Part shown: piece by piece, positions 12,901 to 23,725 of the stretch | Position numbering within the stretch: the first letter of the stretch is position 1 | How the letters are laid out: every line of letters starts with the position of its first letter | Source: Leishmania mexicana MHOM/GT/2001/U1103 | Lineage: Eukaryota; Euglenozoa; Kinetoplastea; Trypanosomatida; Trypanosomatidae | Length of the DNA: 64,000 nucleotides | NCBI RefSeq assembly: GCF_000234665.1 | Contig: NC_018312.1 | Coordinates: 566,516 to 630,515 of the forward strand | Direction: 5' to 3' | Notes under the pieces: model-generated | Databases searched by the model: none | What the model was told of the DNA's origin: nothing | The model's input: the letters and a program-made list of their open reading frames with translations, nothing else | Translations under genes and position numbers: made by a program

Positions 12901-15900
12901 TCATGCGTGGTTGTGTTGTTTCTCAGTCCTGCTGTTTTTTCTTGCTTTGCAGCACCTTTCCAACACACCCTCTCCCTTTCCACTGCAGCCGCAACAGCTG
13001 TAGCAGCCGCAGCAACAACAACGGTGCCATTTAACACCAAGAATCGAAGCCAAAGAAGAAGAGCCAACAGCAACATCTGCAGCATGACCAACGAGGAGGA
13101 GAAAGAAAAAAAAAGCAGAGCAAGAAACAAAAGCCGAGGGTAGTGGGGAGAGGCATACGCACACTAAGTAAAACAAAAAATACAAAGAAAAAGAGGGGAA
13201 ACCGAAGTCGACAGATCATAGAGAAAAAAGGAAAAAAAAAACAGAATCAGAAAAGCAGACGAGAGGGGGGAAGGGGTGAAGGGGGGGGGCGGAAGTAAAC
13301 AGACAGGCAACCATTTTCTTATTTCTTTTTTTTTCAAGGGAGAGGGAGGGGGGAGGGCTGTGTGTTGGTGATGTTTTTTTTTCTTTCCAGTGTACAAAAA
13401 CAAAAAAAAATATGAAAAGAATGAAGCGATCAACATCAGCGCAGAACACTCGACATAACGGGGTGAAAAGGGTGGAGAGAGGCGGACAGACAGACAGACA
13501 GAGTACGCGATGCCAAGACACAAAAGACGAAGAGAGAGAGACTCACCACATACGAAATAGGAGTTCAACAGAAAACCACAGAGAGGGAGGGGACACACAG
13601 ACACGCACACCCATACACGTATACAGTATGGAGCAGTATTGCGGAAAACTTTTTTTTCTAGTGAAGTCGTCGCGAAGCTGCAGACGGCGCTCTACACACA
13701 ACAGAGGCTGCGCTCTTTCTGTTAGTTGCGCACCATGCGCGTGCGACATTGCAGGGGTCCTTTAGAAATCCTTAACGGTACCCTGTCGGGCCTCTTCTTG
13801 TTCATCGTCCTTCCACCAGCCGCAAGGCCTTCACACGCAACAACAAAAGAAAATCAAAACGGAAAAACATTCGTCAACTATCGACTTCAGCCTCGCGTCT
13901 CACTCGGCGTGAGACGGCTAGAGAGGTTTGTTCACTTTTCACTGGGTTTGTATGTTTTCGTTTCTATTGTGTGTGTGTGTCTTGCGCCTCAAGAGCACGT
14001 TATTCAAAGGTTGCGCGTGTGCGTACGTGGAAGAAGGGGGAGTAGCGAAGATAAAGGCATGAAAGGTCAAATGGGAAATGATAATCAAACAAGAAAAACA
14101 AAAAAAAACGAAAAAAAATGTAAACAGGTAAGAGAGAGATGGCGAAGGGAGAGGGAGGAGCACAGAGAGAAAATGAGATGGGAGCAGGAAAAAAATAAAG
14201 AAAACCCTCACACATTCATTAACGTAAGCAAACATCAGAAAAAAAATAATAAAACATTCCTGTACCAATATCGAGAGAGACCATCTTAACCATACAATAC
14301 AAAACGAAACCGTAGAGAATGAGAAGGAGCAGCCTGAAGATAAACAATAAAAATAAAAAACTTACCTGGGGAATGTAAGCGTGAAGGAGTGTGTGCACGA
14401 GACAAAATGTGTGAAAGTGGCCCACCGTGTAGGTCATTGGAAAGATGGTGAGAGGGAGGAAGAAAGGGGCGAGGTTTTCGTGCTCACGCACGAACGCATA
14501 CACCCATCACACACACACACACACATAGAAATGATGCCGCGAAAGAATGGCCGCTTCAACTATAAAAGAGAAGGGCAACACGAAAATGAGACCAATAGAC
14601 GAGGAGAGCGATAGGAACGAACAAATTACTTTTTTTTCCTCTCTCTACCATGACGGATACCGTTTTCAAGGGCTAAAAACAAAGAAAGAGAGAGGCTCGG
14701 TACTTGTGCATGTGTGCGCGCGCCCGGGCCTGGGGGGCTTTTGTCATTGTTTTTCTTTGAGGAGAAAGGGGGGGGGGTGCTCCAATGCATGCTCGCAGGC
14801 AGAAAAGGAGCAAAAACAATCGAATCATTGTAACAGTGATACCACGCATGCGCACATACACCCAACAAGCAGCGCACCGGGCAAATAAAAAAACAAGGGC
14901 AAGTAGGAGAATGGAAAGAACATGGTAAGAGATGACATGACACCACCCGTTACTTAGATGAGGAAGAAGGCAATAATGAAATAAATAACGGAAAAGAAAG
15001 CAGAAACGAACGAGGTGCGTCACGCCCGCACAGCAAAATGGCTTCAACACCAAAAAGAAAAGAATATAAAGTGTGTGTGTCTCCTACGCGCAGTCGCTCA
15101 TACATACAACGGCTATTCTTTTAAGGGAGGGGACAAACACTCCAGCAACCCACCCCCGCCACAGACACACACACACGCGTACGCGAGATAGGTGGAGCTT
15201 GGAGCAACAGCAATGACAGACAACAAACACACAACAAAAAAAAAGAAGCGAGTTGATACTCCGCTTCGTCAACGCAGGGAGGCCGACACAAATACCGGAG
15301 TCCAAGAGTCGCGGCGGCTCCCGAAGAACAGAGGAGGGAAATGGGCAGAAATGATAGCGATAAAGCCAGCCAAAAAAAGCGCGTCAAAGGAAACCGGCCA
15401 ATAAAACCCAGCAAGAAGGTGACAAGACAAGGCACAAACAAACAACAAAAAGGGGGGAAGAGAGAGTAAAGGATTCGCTTCCTTGTCGTCTCCGATCCAT
15501 CACATTACGGCGCAGACGGTTCATCCCAACTAAAAAAAATAAGCTCACTCGCTCCACCTTTTTTTCCACCGTACCGCTTACTGTTTGATGGTATTGCAGC
15601 CATGTTTGAGACACGACTCTCGCTCTTCTGTTTTTTTTTGGTTTGCGTGTTTCCTTCAATTTCAATGCCTCACGTCTCTGGTGGCGCTCACGTAGCTGTC
15701 GGGCAAGCGCCTCCCTCTGCGCCGTCGAGAAGCTCGAACACCGCCAAAAGACGAAACAACATCAAAAAAAATTATACATGCATGCGCATTCCTGAGAGAC
15801 GAAGAAAAGCAAGAAAAAATCATACAAAGAGGAGGAGGGTGCTTCTGTTCCCTCCTGTTTCGTCCCCTTGTGATAATTCCCGACACACCTGCATGTGCAA

Positions 15901-17582
15901 CGCAACAACGCAGGCGCCGAACTTTGGCAGTTGTGGGGAGAGGAAGAAAGAAGAGGCAACCGAGCGCGCAAAGCGCAGCGCTTCGGGACTCTCCAACACA
16001 AAAAGGGAGAAGAAAAACAGCAGAAGTTGTAGGGAAGAGTAGAGAGGAAGAAATACGTATTCAGAAAACGTTACGAGTGTGCGTACACAAACGATACAGA
16101 GAGTGAGAGACATAGTAACGGCAACAGCTAAGCAAGGAAAATGAAAGATAGCATTGACACAAGAAAACCAGGAAACACATAAGTGGAAGAAAAACAACAA
16201 GGGAAGCGACGCACACGCAAAACAGCTGCCCCTGGACAGGGAGATGGGCAGTGCGACACATGCATGCGGCCGTACATGGAAATGAGAGGCAGAGGCAACA
16301 GAAAAAAGGCAAAACAAAAACACATCCACATCCAAACCCAAGCGCACACGCGCACAGCCGTGCAGACGGACAGTCACCACTCATCGCGTGGCGGACGGAT
16401 ACCACCAGCGCCCGTGCACCGACTTCTCTCCTCAACTATCCTTTTTTTCTTTGAAGCGTCCATATGCCTTTTCGGGTGCTTACAGTAGACAAGAAAACAG
16501 GGAGGAGGAGGAGCGGGGGGGGAACAAGCGTTCTGTTGCGCACATGAGAGAAGGCCCACAAACAGATACATATGCTGGCGGCTAAAACGTACCAAGAAAA
16601 AAAAGGATACGAGAGAAGTTGAAGCGACTGAGCGGCTATTAACCATCACAAGGGGGAAAAGGAAAAAAAAAGAAGAATCCCGGCAAGAAGTAAAACCAAC
16701 AACAATTCTTTATTATTATCGCACGTAGAGACGAGCAGAGACATAGACACAGGCACATATGCGAAGCAGAATCGAAATTGGCGCGAGCCCATCCAGTACC
16801 CGCGCGCGGGAGGAGGAAGGGGGTTGGGGAACCGAAGATGGTGTGACGAGCAACAAGAACGTAGGCAAGCGAAATCAGAGTCAAAGCCGTTTTCTTTTGC
16901 GCGCGCGCAATAGGAAGAAAGGCATACGGAAAAGCATGAGAAGAGCACTGGTTGATATGCTATTTCAAGCAGATGAAGACAGCTGGCAAAAGAAACAAGA
17001 CAAAGAAGGCGGACAATTTGGTGGGGGGGAGTCGGGGGAAGGACGAGATGGGGGGATAAAGGCAGTGAGAAGGAGGGGTGAGAGACACGAGTGCCAGCAG
17101 AAAAAAAAACCGGAAAAATAAACGACTTGAAAACAAACAAACAAAAGAAACCCGAGCGAGAACTGCGTAAGCGCCTGCTGCTGCTGCGGCGGCGGCGGCT
17201 CAGAAAACTCACACAAACCAGCACGCGCATGTGCACGGTGACAAAAATAGAGAAAGAGAGCATAGAGCAACAGTGGCTTCAGCGAGACAACGAAAACCAG
17301 GGCACACGTGTGTGGAAAATGAAACGCAAGTCTTCCCTCCCCGCCCCTTCTCCTCTCTTCCTCGAAAGACACCACCATGTGATGCAAAGTACGTCCGCGC
17401 AACAACACAGCGAATCAGAAGAGAGAAATCGGGGAGAGCCGCCACACGCACTTACACCGCCATAAGAAAAAACGCCACAGATGGATACTCTCCGCACGAC
17501 CAGTGACACTGGCGCCCGAAGCCTGTTTTGTACGGCACACAAAAAGAGAGAAGAGAGGGAGGAGGAGAGCAGCGGCTTTTTT
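6963..17582. other. 10.6-kb gene-free spacer downstream of RBP1
   Basis: No gene is supported. It is mostly purine-rich on the plus strand, with short reversed islands (for example about 7540-7670 and 12640-12960). The longest minus-strand frame (9846-10724) opens with GTG and is rich in F, C, V, L and S with no domain. More complex sequence at about 7400-7990, 10680-10930 and 11640-12060 has no match I recognise. The likeliest role is the 3' UTR and downstream intergenic region of the RBP1 mRNA, since kinetoplastid RNA-binding protein mRNAs often have very long 3' UTRs. That is inference. Confidence 0.6.
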
Positions 17583-19580
17583 TCAGCCCACGCGAATAAA
17601 GCTGCAGCTGATGTAGGGGTTGTGGCGATACGTCTGCGGCAGCTTCGGCGACGCCGTTTTAATGTTCGGCTGTGGGCGCAGCGAAGCTGGATGTGCTATC
17701 GGTGCGGTATCGAAAATCCGCAGGTCGCTCTCCTCCTCTGGGTCCGAGTAGGCCACTATGCGCTGCGAATCGTTCATAGAGCGGCTCTGTACCGGAAGCG
17801 CCTCGCAGCGAGGGTTTGGAATCGCTAGCGCAGCGCGCGAGTCCTGACGCTCCGGAACCGCGTGAACTGCAGGCAGGTGGTAGAGCCTGGGCGTCACTGG
17901 CGCGTTGAAGGGTAGCTCGCTCAACTGGGGAAGCTGCAGATGGTGATGGTGCTGCTGCTGCTGAGGCGGCGCGTACGGCGACAGCTGCGGTGTCGAGTTG
18001 TTAAAGAAAAAACTCTGCTCCAGTTGGCTGTTGGGGTTGTCGATAAACGACGGCCTCTGCGAGTCCGCCACGAACGGCACCGCCGTCGCGCCCTTGCATG
18101 TTGGGGTGCTGACAGCTGGCATCCGTCCGCCAACTTTTGACGGTGTTGTGGGCAAAAATTGAAGAGCGTTGGAAGGAAAGAGCGGGGCGGCAGAGGGCGC
18201 AGGTGCGCTTCTCACACAGCTCATGGTGTGTTGCTGGGGAAGTGTTACTGGCATCATCGCGCCCAGCGGTGTTTTCACCGGTGGCACGCTGCACTGCGGC
18301 GGTGTGAGCTGGGGGTAATTTCTGCAAAACGAGACGTCAGCGGCAACACCCATATCTGCTATCGGTGCATCGGCGCCGCTCGCCTGACCAGTGTGGATGC
18401 TCAGCGTGGTGCTGCTGGTGTGGCTGCTCAGGCTCATGACGGTGCTACCGCTGCAGATGGTTTGTTTGCGGGTGGGGCTCTTACTCGCGATACGGGCCAA
18501 GGTGTTTCGCTGGCTGTGGCTGCGCCGCTGTCGCTGCTTGGCGGCCGCTGTGGTAGGGGCCGACTCGCCCTGTGGCTGCTGGTGCTGGTGACTGTGCTCG
18601 CGGTAGGGCTTCGCTAGGTCCTCGGCCAGCTTTACCATGATGGGGATGCCGTTGCACGACGCGAACGGCTTCGTGTTGTGCACCTCCCGCGCCGCCCGCG
18701 CCGCCGCGCCCTCCTCGGTGTAGATCACAAACGCAATCAGTCGCACCATCGCCTCATCCTGCACCGGCGACGTATCCTTGTGGAGCGTCACCTGGCGCAC
18801 ACTGCCGAACGCCCCAAACAGCTCCTCTAGGTCAGTCCTCGTGCAGTCGAGCGGAACATTGCGCACAAACAGCTTCATGATCTTCTTGCGCGCTTCACCA
18901 ACTGGCCCCCCCTCACTGCGCCTCGCCCACTGAACAGAGATGGAACGAGAGCCGACGTGTACGCCGTTCATCGCCACCATCGTGCACCGGGCCTCGTCGT
19001 GTGAGCTCATCCGCACAAAAGCGGTGCCGAGGCTCTCGCCTGTGTGAATGTCGCGCATCACGGCAGAGCTCAGGATGGTGCCATGCTCGGCAAACGCTGT
19101 CTCGAGCTCTGCCTGGCCGATCTTCGTGTCCAAGTTGCAAATGAAAAGATTGCTGTTGTGCCGGTTGCTCTCTTCGCAGACGGTGACATGTGCCGCGGTG
19201 GAGGCGCGTCTGCTGCGGCCTTTCCTAGGTGCCCCCGCGCCACAGCTGGAGCGTGTGTTCGTAGTTGGCGCCGGGTTCTTGTGCACGGCGGTGCGTGACT
19301 GGGAGAGGTTGGAGTCACTGGACCTGCTACTGTTCGAGGCAATCTTCTTCATCTTGCCGCTGGCCACAAACGAGCTCACCGCATTCACTGTCTGTGGGGT
19401 CGCATTGTCGCTGCTGCACCTTTCGTCAGTGCGGGAACACGCACCGCCAGCCGACGCTTCCTCTCTTGTAGATGGTGGCAGAATGGAAGTGGACGGCAGC
19501 ACGGCTTCAGCCGAAGCAGCACTCTGGCAAATCGACCTGTTCCTCCGCACTGAGACGCAAGAGGAGTTGAGGCGGGTCAT
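17583..19580 (-). CDS. Double-RRM RNA-binding protein (RBP1)
   Basis: 665 aa starting at a true ATG 36 nt downstream of a strong candidate splice acceptor. RRM1 spans about residues 143-220 (RNP2 LFICNL, RNP1 GTAFVRMS) and RRM2 about 236-320 (RNP2 LFVRNV, RNP1 LIAFVIYT), joined by a short linker with GEARKKIM. The first 140 residues are Ser/Thr-rich with a basic patch near 117-126; the C-terminal half is Gln/Pro/Ser/His-rich with a His run, probably disordered. Proteins with this layout usually bind mRNA and control stability or translation; the targets cannot be read here. It is a paralogue of the genes at 33167 and 47439. The RRM2 DNA (18636-18896) is almost identical to RBP2, but the rest is not. 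The C-terminus shares a Tyr-x-x-Asn-Pro-Tyr pattern with RBP2. The family is certain; the precise orthologue was not identified. Confidence 0.95.
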   Translation of the reverse strand: MTRLNSSCVSVRRNRSICQSAASAEAVLPSTSILPPSTREEASAGGACSRTDERCSSDNATPQTVNAVSSFVASGKMKKIASNSSRSSDSNLSQSRTAVHKNPAPTTNTRSSCGAGAPRKGRSRRASTAAHVTVCEESNRHNSNLFICNLDTKIGQAELETAFAEHGTILSSAVMRDIHTGESLGTAFVRMSSHDEARCTMVAMNGVHVGSRSISVQWARRSEGGPVGEARKKIMKLFVRNVPLDCTRTDLEELFGAFGSVRQVTLHKDTSPVQDEAMVRLIAFVIYTEEGAAARAAREVHNTKPFASCNGIPIMVKLAEDLAKPYREHSHQHQQPQGESAPTTAAAKQRQRRSHSQRNTLARIASKSPTRKQTICSGSTVMSLSSHTSSTTLSIHTGQASGADAPIADMGVAADVSFCRNYPQLTPPQCSVPPVKTPLGAMMPVTLPQQHTMSCVRSAPAPSAAPLFPSNALQFLPTTPSKVGGRMPAVSTPTCKGATAVPFVADSQRPSFIDNPNSQLEQSFFFNNSTPQLSPYAPPQQQQHHHHLQLPQLSELPFNAPVTPRLYHLPAVHAVPERQDSRAALAIPNPRCEALPVQSRSMNDSQRIVAYSDPEEESDLRIFDTAPIAHPASLRPQPNIKTASPKLPQTYRHNPYISCSFIRVG
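18636..18896 (-). repeat. RRM2 conversion tract, RBP1 copy
   Basis: These 261 bases match 34742-35002 at 260 positions; the single difference changes Ala to Glu (read GCG versus GAG on the coding strand). Identity drops abruptly on both sides: two mismatches lie within the three bases 18633-18635, and the linker after 18896 differs at most positions. It codes for the linker end and nearly all of RRM2. Confidence 0.95.
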
Positions 19581-19616
19581 TATTGTGTGGGACGATGGAG
19601 GTAGGTGGACAGATAG

Positions 19617-19618
19617 CT
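19617..19618 (-). promoter_or_regulatory. Candidate spliced-leader acceptor for RBP1
   Basis: On the coding strand a pyrimidine-rich stretch (about 19619-19645) ends in TTTCAG, 36 nt before the RBP1 ATG, and no other ATG lies between. This is the normal layout of a trypanosomatid trans-splice site. It is inferred from sequence only. Confidence 0.6.
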
Positions 19619-22600
19619 GAAAAGTTCAGAAGATAGAAGAAAAGGATGCCGATGCACGCTGTAGGTGATCGAACGGAAGAATAAATAAAAGCGCACAACC
19701 TACCCACGAACCCTAACGCAAAGGTGGAGCGGGCGAAGTGCCGCGCGACAGAAAACACAGAACCTATAGCAAGTAGGCACCCGAGACACGAGAAAAAAGA
19801 GAATCGAAAGGTAAATGATCAGTGAAACACAAAACAAACGAAAAAAAAACGAAGAGAGAGATAGAGGAGAACCTTCCGTAACACCACACCACACACACAC
19901 ACAGACGCAGAGACACACACACAGAAAAAAGAAATCAGTAAAAGCTGTGAGGTAACAACAACGCACGAATGGATAAATCACTGGTGGGGTAGTCTTTGGA
20001 ACCTCAACCAAGCGGGGGGAGAGAGTGCGAGTCTGGAACAGCGAACACCAAACGCACGCACAAGAGAAACGTGATGTGGTAGTTGCTTTGTGCCGTGTGA
20101 AGGGGGGAAGGGAGGAAGTGCCTGTCGCTCACGAAAAAAAAGAAGAGAATTCACAGAATATAGAGCGGCAGCGGAGGGGAGGGGCCGTAGGGGTAAGAGA
20201 GGGTCGAAGAAGAGGGAAAGCACAACAGCCAGCAACAAGGTCCAACGGAAAGAAAAGGGGGCACTCGAAAAATTCTTACGTTTGAGTGGGGGAAAAAAGA
20301 CACGAGAAGACCAAAGGAAAAGAAGGGGAGAAGACAAGCATACAGGCACACGCACCGACACGCATACCCGCGTGTACACACAAATGCAAATAAACAAAAA
20401 AGTACAGATGCGTACAGACACGAAATGAGAAAGTCGCCCCCTAAAAAAAAGAAATAAATAAAATAAAGGATAGCTGATAAAAATAAGCTACGTGACAGAA
20501 AAAATAAAAGAGGGTGGAGACCGAGAGGGGCGCGCAGAGACCAAAAAGGAAAATTGCGCACAGCAAAAGAGAGGGGGGAGGGTGGCACTGAAAAGCAAAA
20601 AAAAACGACACAACACAGAAAACAAGAGCAACAGAGAGAAAAGGGAGATGAGGGGGCGGAGAGACGGACGGAAGAAAAAGCCACAAGACGAAGGGGCAGA
20701 ATGGGTGACACGCGAAGCGCGGCTGAGGTGGGGTGGGGGCGGGGAAGACACAGACGTGTGCACTCAAGTAGGGGGTGGTGGTGGTGGTTATGCACATGCA
20801 AACCAAGACACGCGCACGTACTCTGGAAAGGTGAGTACACGTGTGAAAGAAGCCAGAACGTGGAGAGAACAAAACGCACAAATCGACAAGCGAGAAGGGG
20901 GAGGGCTAGGGGAACAGAGTAGGCACGAAGGGGTTGAGGAACAAGAGCAATAACACATCAATCAAATTCGTAGGATACAAACAAGGGAGGTGGAAAAAAT
21001 ACGTGTACACATATATATGCGACAAGGCGTGTTTTTAGAGAGGAACGTCAGAAGTAGAAAAAAGTGGGAAACTGCTGAAGAGAGACGTCTGTGCTGCCGT
21101 ACCTGCGTTTTCGCTTCCTCGCAAGTACATAAAAGCACGCAAGCACACGAGAGGGAAGGTTTGCGTGCACAAAGAGCGCGACGACGAGGATCAGACACGT
21201 CTCGTACGGAAGCTGAGTGTGACGCCGCTGCTCGAAAACACCAGATATACTTTTTTTTGTTGTTGGGGCGGGGGGATGGAGGGGGGATGGAGATGAAATT
21301 CTCCTGCTTTGTCAGCCAGCTTTTGATTTCCGCTTCTTGCTCGTTCTCGAGAGAAATGCGGGGGTTTCGGTGTGTTCTGATCCGCCGTAGTTTTGGAAAA
21401 AACCCAACACAAGCAGAGCGTGCTAACAGCGAAAAGAGCACTACTAACGATATAACAGAGACACCAACACTCTCAGAGAGAGGGAGGGGGGGAGGGAGGA
21501 AAACACGCAGAAGAGAGGTGGAGATAAAACCCGTCGAAAATGAAAAAAAAGAAAGGAAAAAAACACACAAAAGGTTTGTGAAATACGTCGTGAAAAAGGA
21601 CCAAACAAACAAGGGGAAAGAAAAAGAGGTGCAAAACGAAAAAAGTAGCGGGAACACAGAAGAGCACACACACACACACACATGTACATGCACACAGAGA
21701 GGGTGAGAGGGGGGAGAGATAAATAAGCGCAGGAAGAGAAGACGACAGACAAGAGACAACAAAACACCAGAACGGAAATAAAAGGGAGGGAAAGAGGAGC
21801 AGCAACAACAAAAAACAAGTCAACAACAAAAGATGACAACAGAGAGCGAAGAAATGAGGCGTCTGAGCGTGCGTGCCAATCTCTCGTTCCTCCGAACTAT
21901 TCCACACCGGAGTGCAAGCGTGCGCAGAGACGGAATGAAATGCAAAAAAAGGCGCACCGTAAAAAAAGGCGGAAAAGCTTGCACCGACGAAACGGCTGGG
22001 CAAGAGGGAAACAGAAACAAAAGGAAAGAGAGGGAGCGGTAGCACAAGCTCCGAGTTTGCGTGTTTGAGTCTGCTCCAATGTGCTATGTTTGCTGACCTT
22101 CGTCGTCGGCGTTTCTGACTGCCGTTGAATCCTTTTTCCTTTCCTGCCGCTGTTCCTTTTCTTTCCTACTCTTTTTTTCTCGCTGCACCACTTTCGTAGA
22201 GGCGTCGCGACAAACGGAAGAGTGCGAAATAATAATAACAATAGAATCAATCAAGAAGGCGCAAAGGAAAACAGTGAAGAGCAGTCTGAAAAAAAAAAGA
22301 AATAAAGATCTAAAACGAAATATACCGAGAGAGAAGCGCGCAGAAGATGGATATAGCCCGTATAATGACTGTTCTTGATATAGTCGAGGACTCTCGAGAG
22401 GAAGAGAGGAAGGGAGGGAGGGAGGGGGCCCGTGACAACGACAGCAACAACAACAAAGAAAGACGCTCTAGAGGAGAGTAAGAAGTAGCAAGGGAATCTT
22501 CCAAAAGACAGAAAAAATGGACTGTGGTCTGTCTTCTTGTTTGCTTATTTTTCTCGTTCTTTCCTTCTCACTTTTTCTTTTCATGTACCGCGCGTGTTCC

Positions 22601-22986
22601 CTTCCTCTTTGGGGGATCGGGGAGGGAGGGAGGAAGAGAGTAAAGGCGTTGTTGTTCTTTTCCCCTTTTTCTCGGTGTGTGTGCGTGTGTGTTCGACGTG
22701 CTCGATGCGAGAGGCACACAGGAAAGATGGAAGAAGAGGAAGATGAATATTTCCTGTCCTCTGTAGTCCGAGATCAACGAGATCAGAGAAGGGGGCCAAG
22801 AGGGAGCAGAGGATGACAATCGTGTTGGTGGAGTTCTCATCCCATGCTTCAAGCATGTTATGGGTGATGCCCACAGATCTGAACATAAGAGAAGTTGACA
22901 TCGGCATTCCGCTACTACGAAGTCGCGGTTTATTTTTTCCATGAATTCTATGCAAGTGTGGGGTTCACTTTTCCCTATCCATCATC

Positions 22987-23026
22987 CCTCACCCGGTAGC
23001 CGACATGGGAGTTGGTCGCCGTGGGG
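22987..23026 (+). other. Compact GC-rich potential hairpin
   Basis: CCTCAC (22987-22992) can pair with GTGGGG (23021-23026) with one G-U wobble, and inside it CCGAC (23000-23004) can pair with GTTGG (23011-23015). The flanks are much more A/T- and purine-rich. The size and nested stems recall the structured 5' hallmark of ingi/L1Tc-type elements, but no fold was calculated and the element could equally form on the other strand. Confidence 0.25.
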
Positions 23027-23589
23027 CTAACTCGATTTGGCACACAAGGCAGCAGAAACAGTTAACATCCTCCTCAGCATAGGAGGGACGAAGGGAGAGC
23101 TATTGCAACCCCCCCACACACACACAAACGCACGCTCGTACGACACTGCCGGAAGTCGGCCGAACGAAATAGCAGAGACCTCCAGCAAAAGAGGGCAAGA
23201 GATTTTTGCAGTGGGTACGTAAAGAGAGACCTCTACACACATACAAAAGCGACGCCCGACCCCGCGACTGAAGCGTGCGCGAAAAATATTTGGGAAGGCG
23301 AGAAAGAAGTGCACGTGTGTGTCGCTCCAACGTTAGAGAACAAAACGCAAACATCTAGCTAAGCAACCCTTTGGAGACCACTCCGACGAAGCCAACTCTT
23401 TACTTCCTTTTTCGTTCCAGTGGATGGAGCTGATCTCACAAACTAGCTGTGGGACAGAGGAGCAGAGATTCGCCACGATTCACCGTTCCCGGGTACACCT
23501 ACACCGTAGTACACGACAGTTAAAGGAAGAAATGTGTGAGCATTCTAGGAAGGTGTATGGGGCAAGCGTCTGAGAGGGGTGGGTTGCTC

Positions 23590-23725
23590 CCAGCTTACAT
23601 GTCTATCTGTATATGTGTCTATCTTCATGTATACATATATATGCATATATATATGTACAGTTATACGTCTTGATATACACATATAGATACATAGAGAGAT
23701 GTATGTATACGTATGCGGACTGGTG
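23590..23725. repeat. AT-rich TATA/TATG microsatellite cluster
   Basis: Runs of alternating ATATATG, TACATA and GTATAC motifs with several short palindromes form an AT-rich island in otherwise GC-balanced, purine-skewed DNA. Confidence 0.8.

Noticed and set aside
20151..21762. Two long adjacent minus-strand frames (242 and 266 codons)
   Set aside because: They are translations of T/C-rich spacer with runs of Phe, Ser, Leu and Pro and no recognisable fold.
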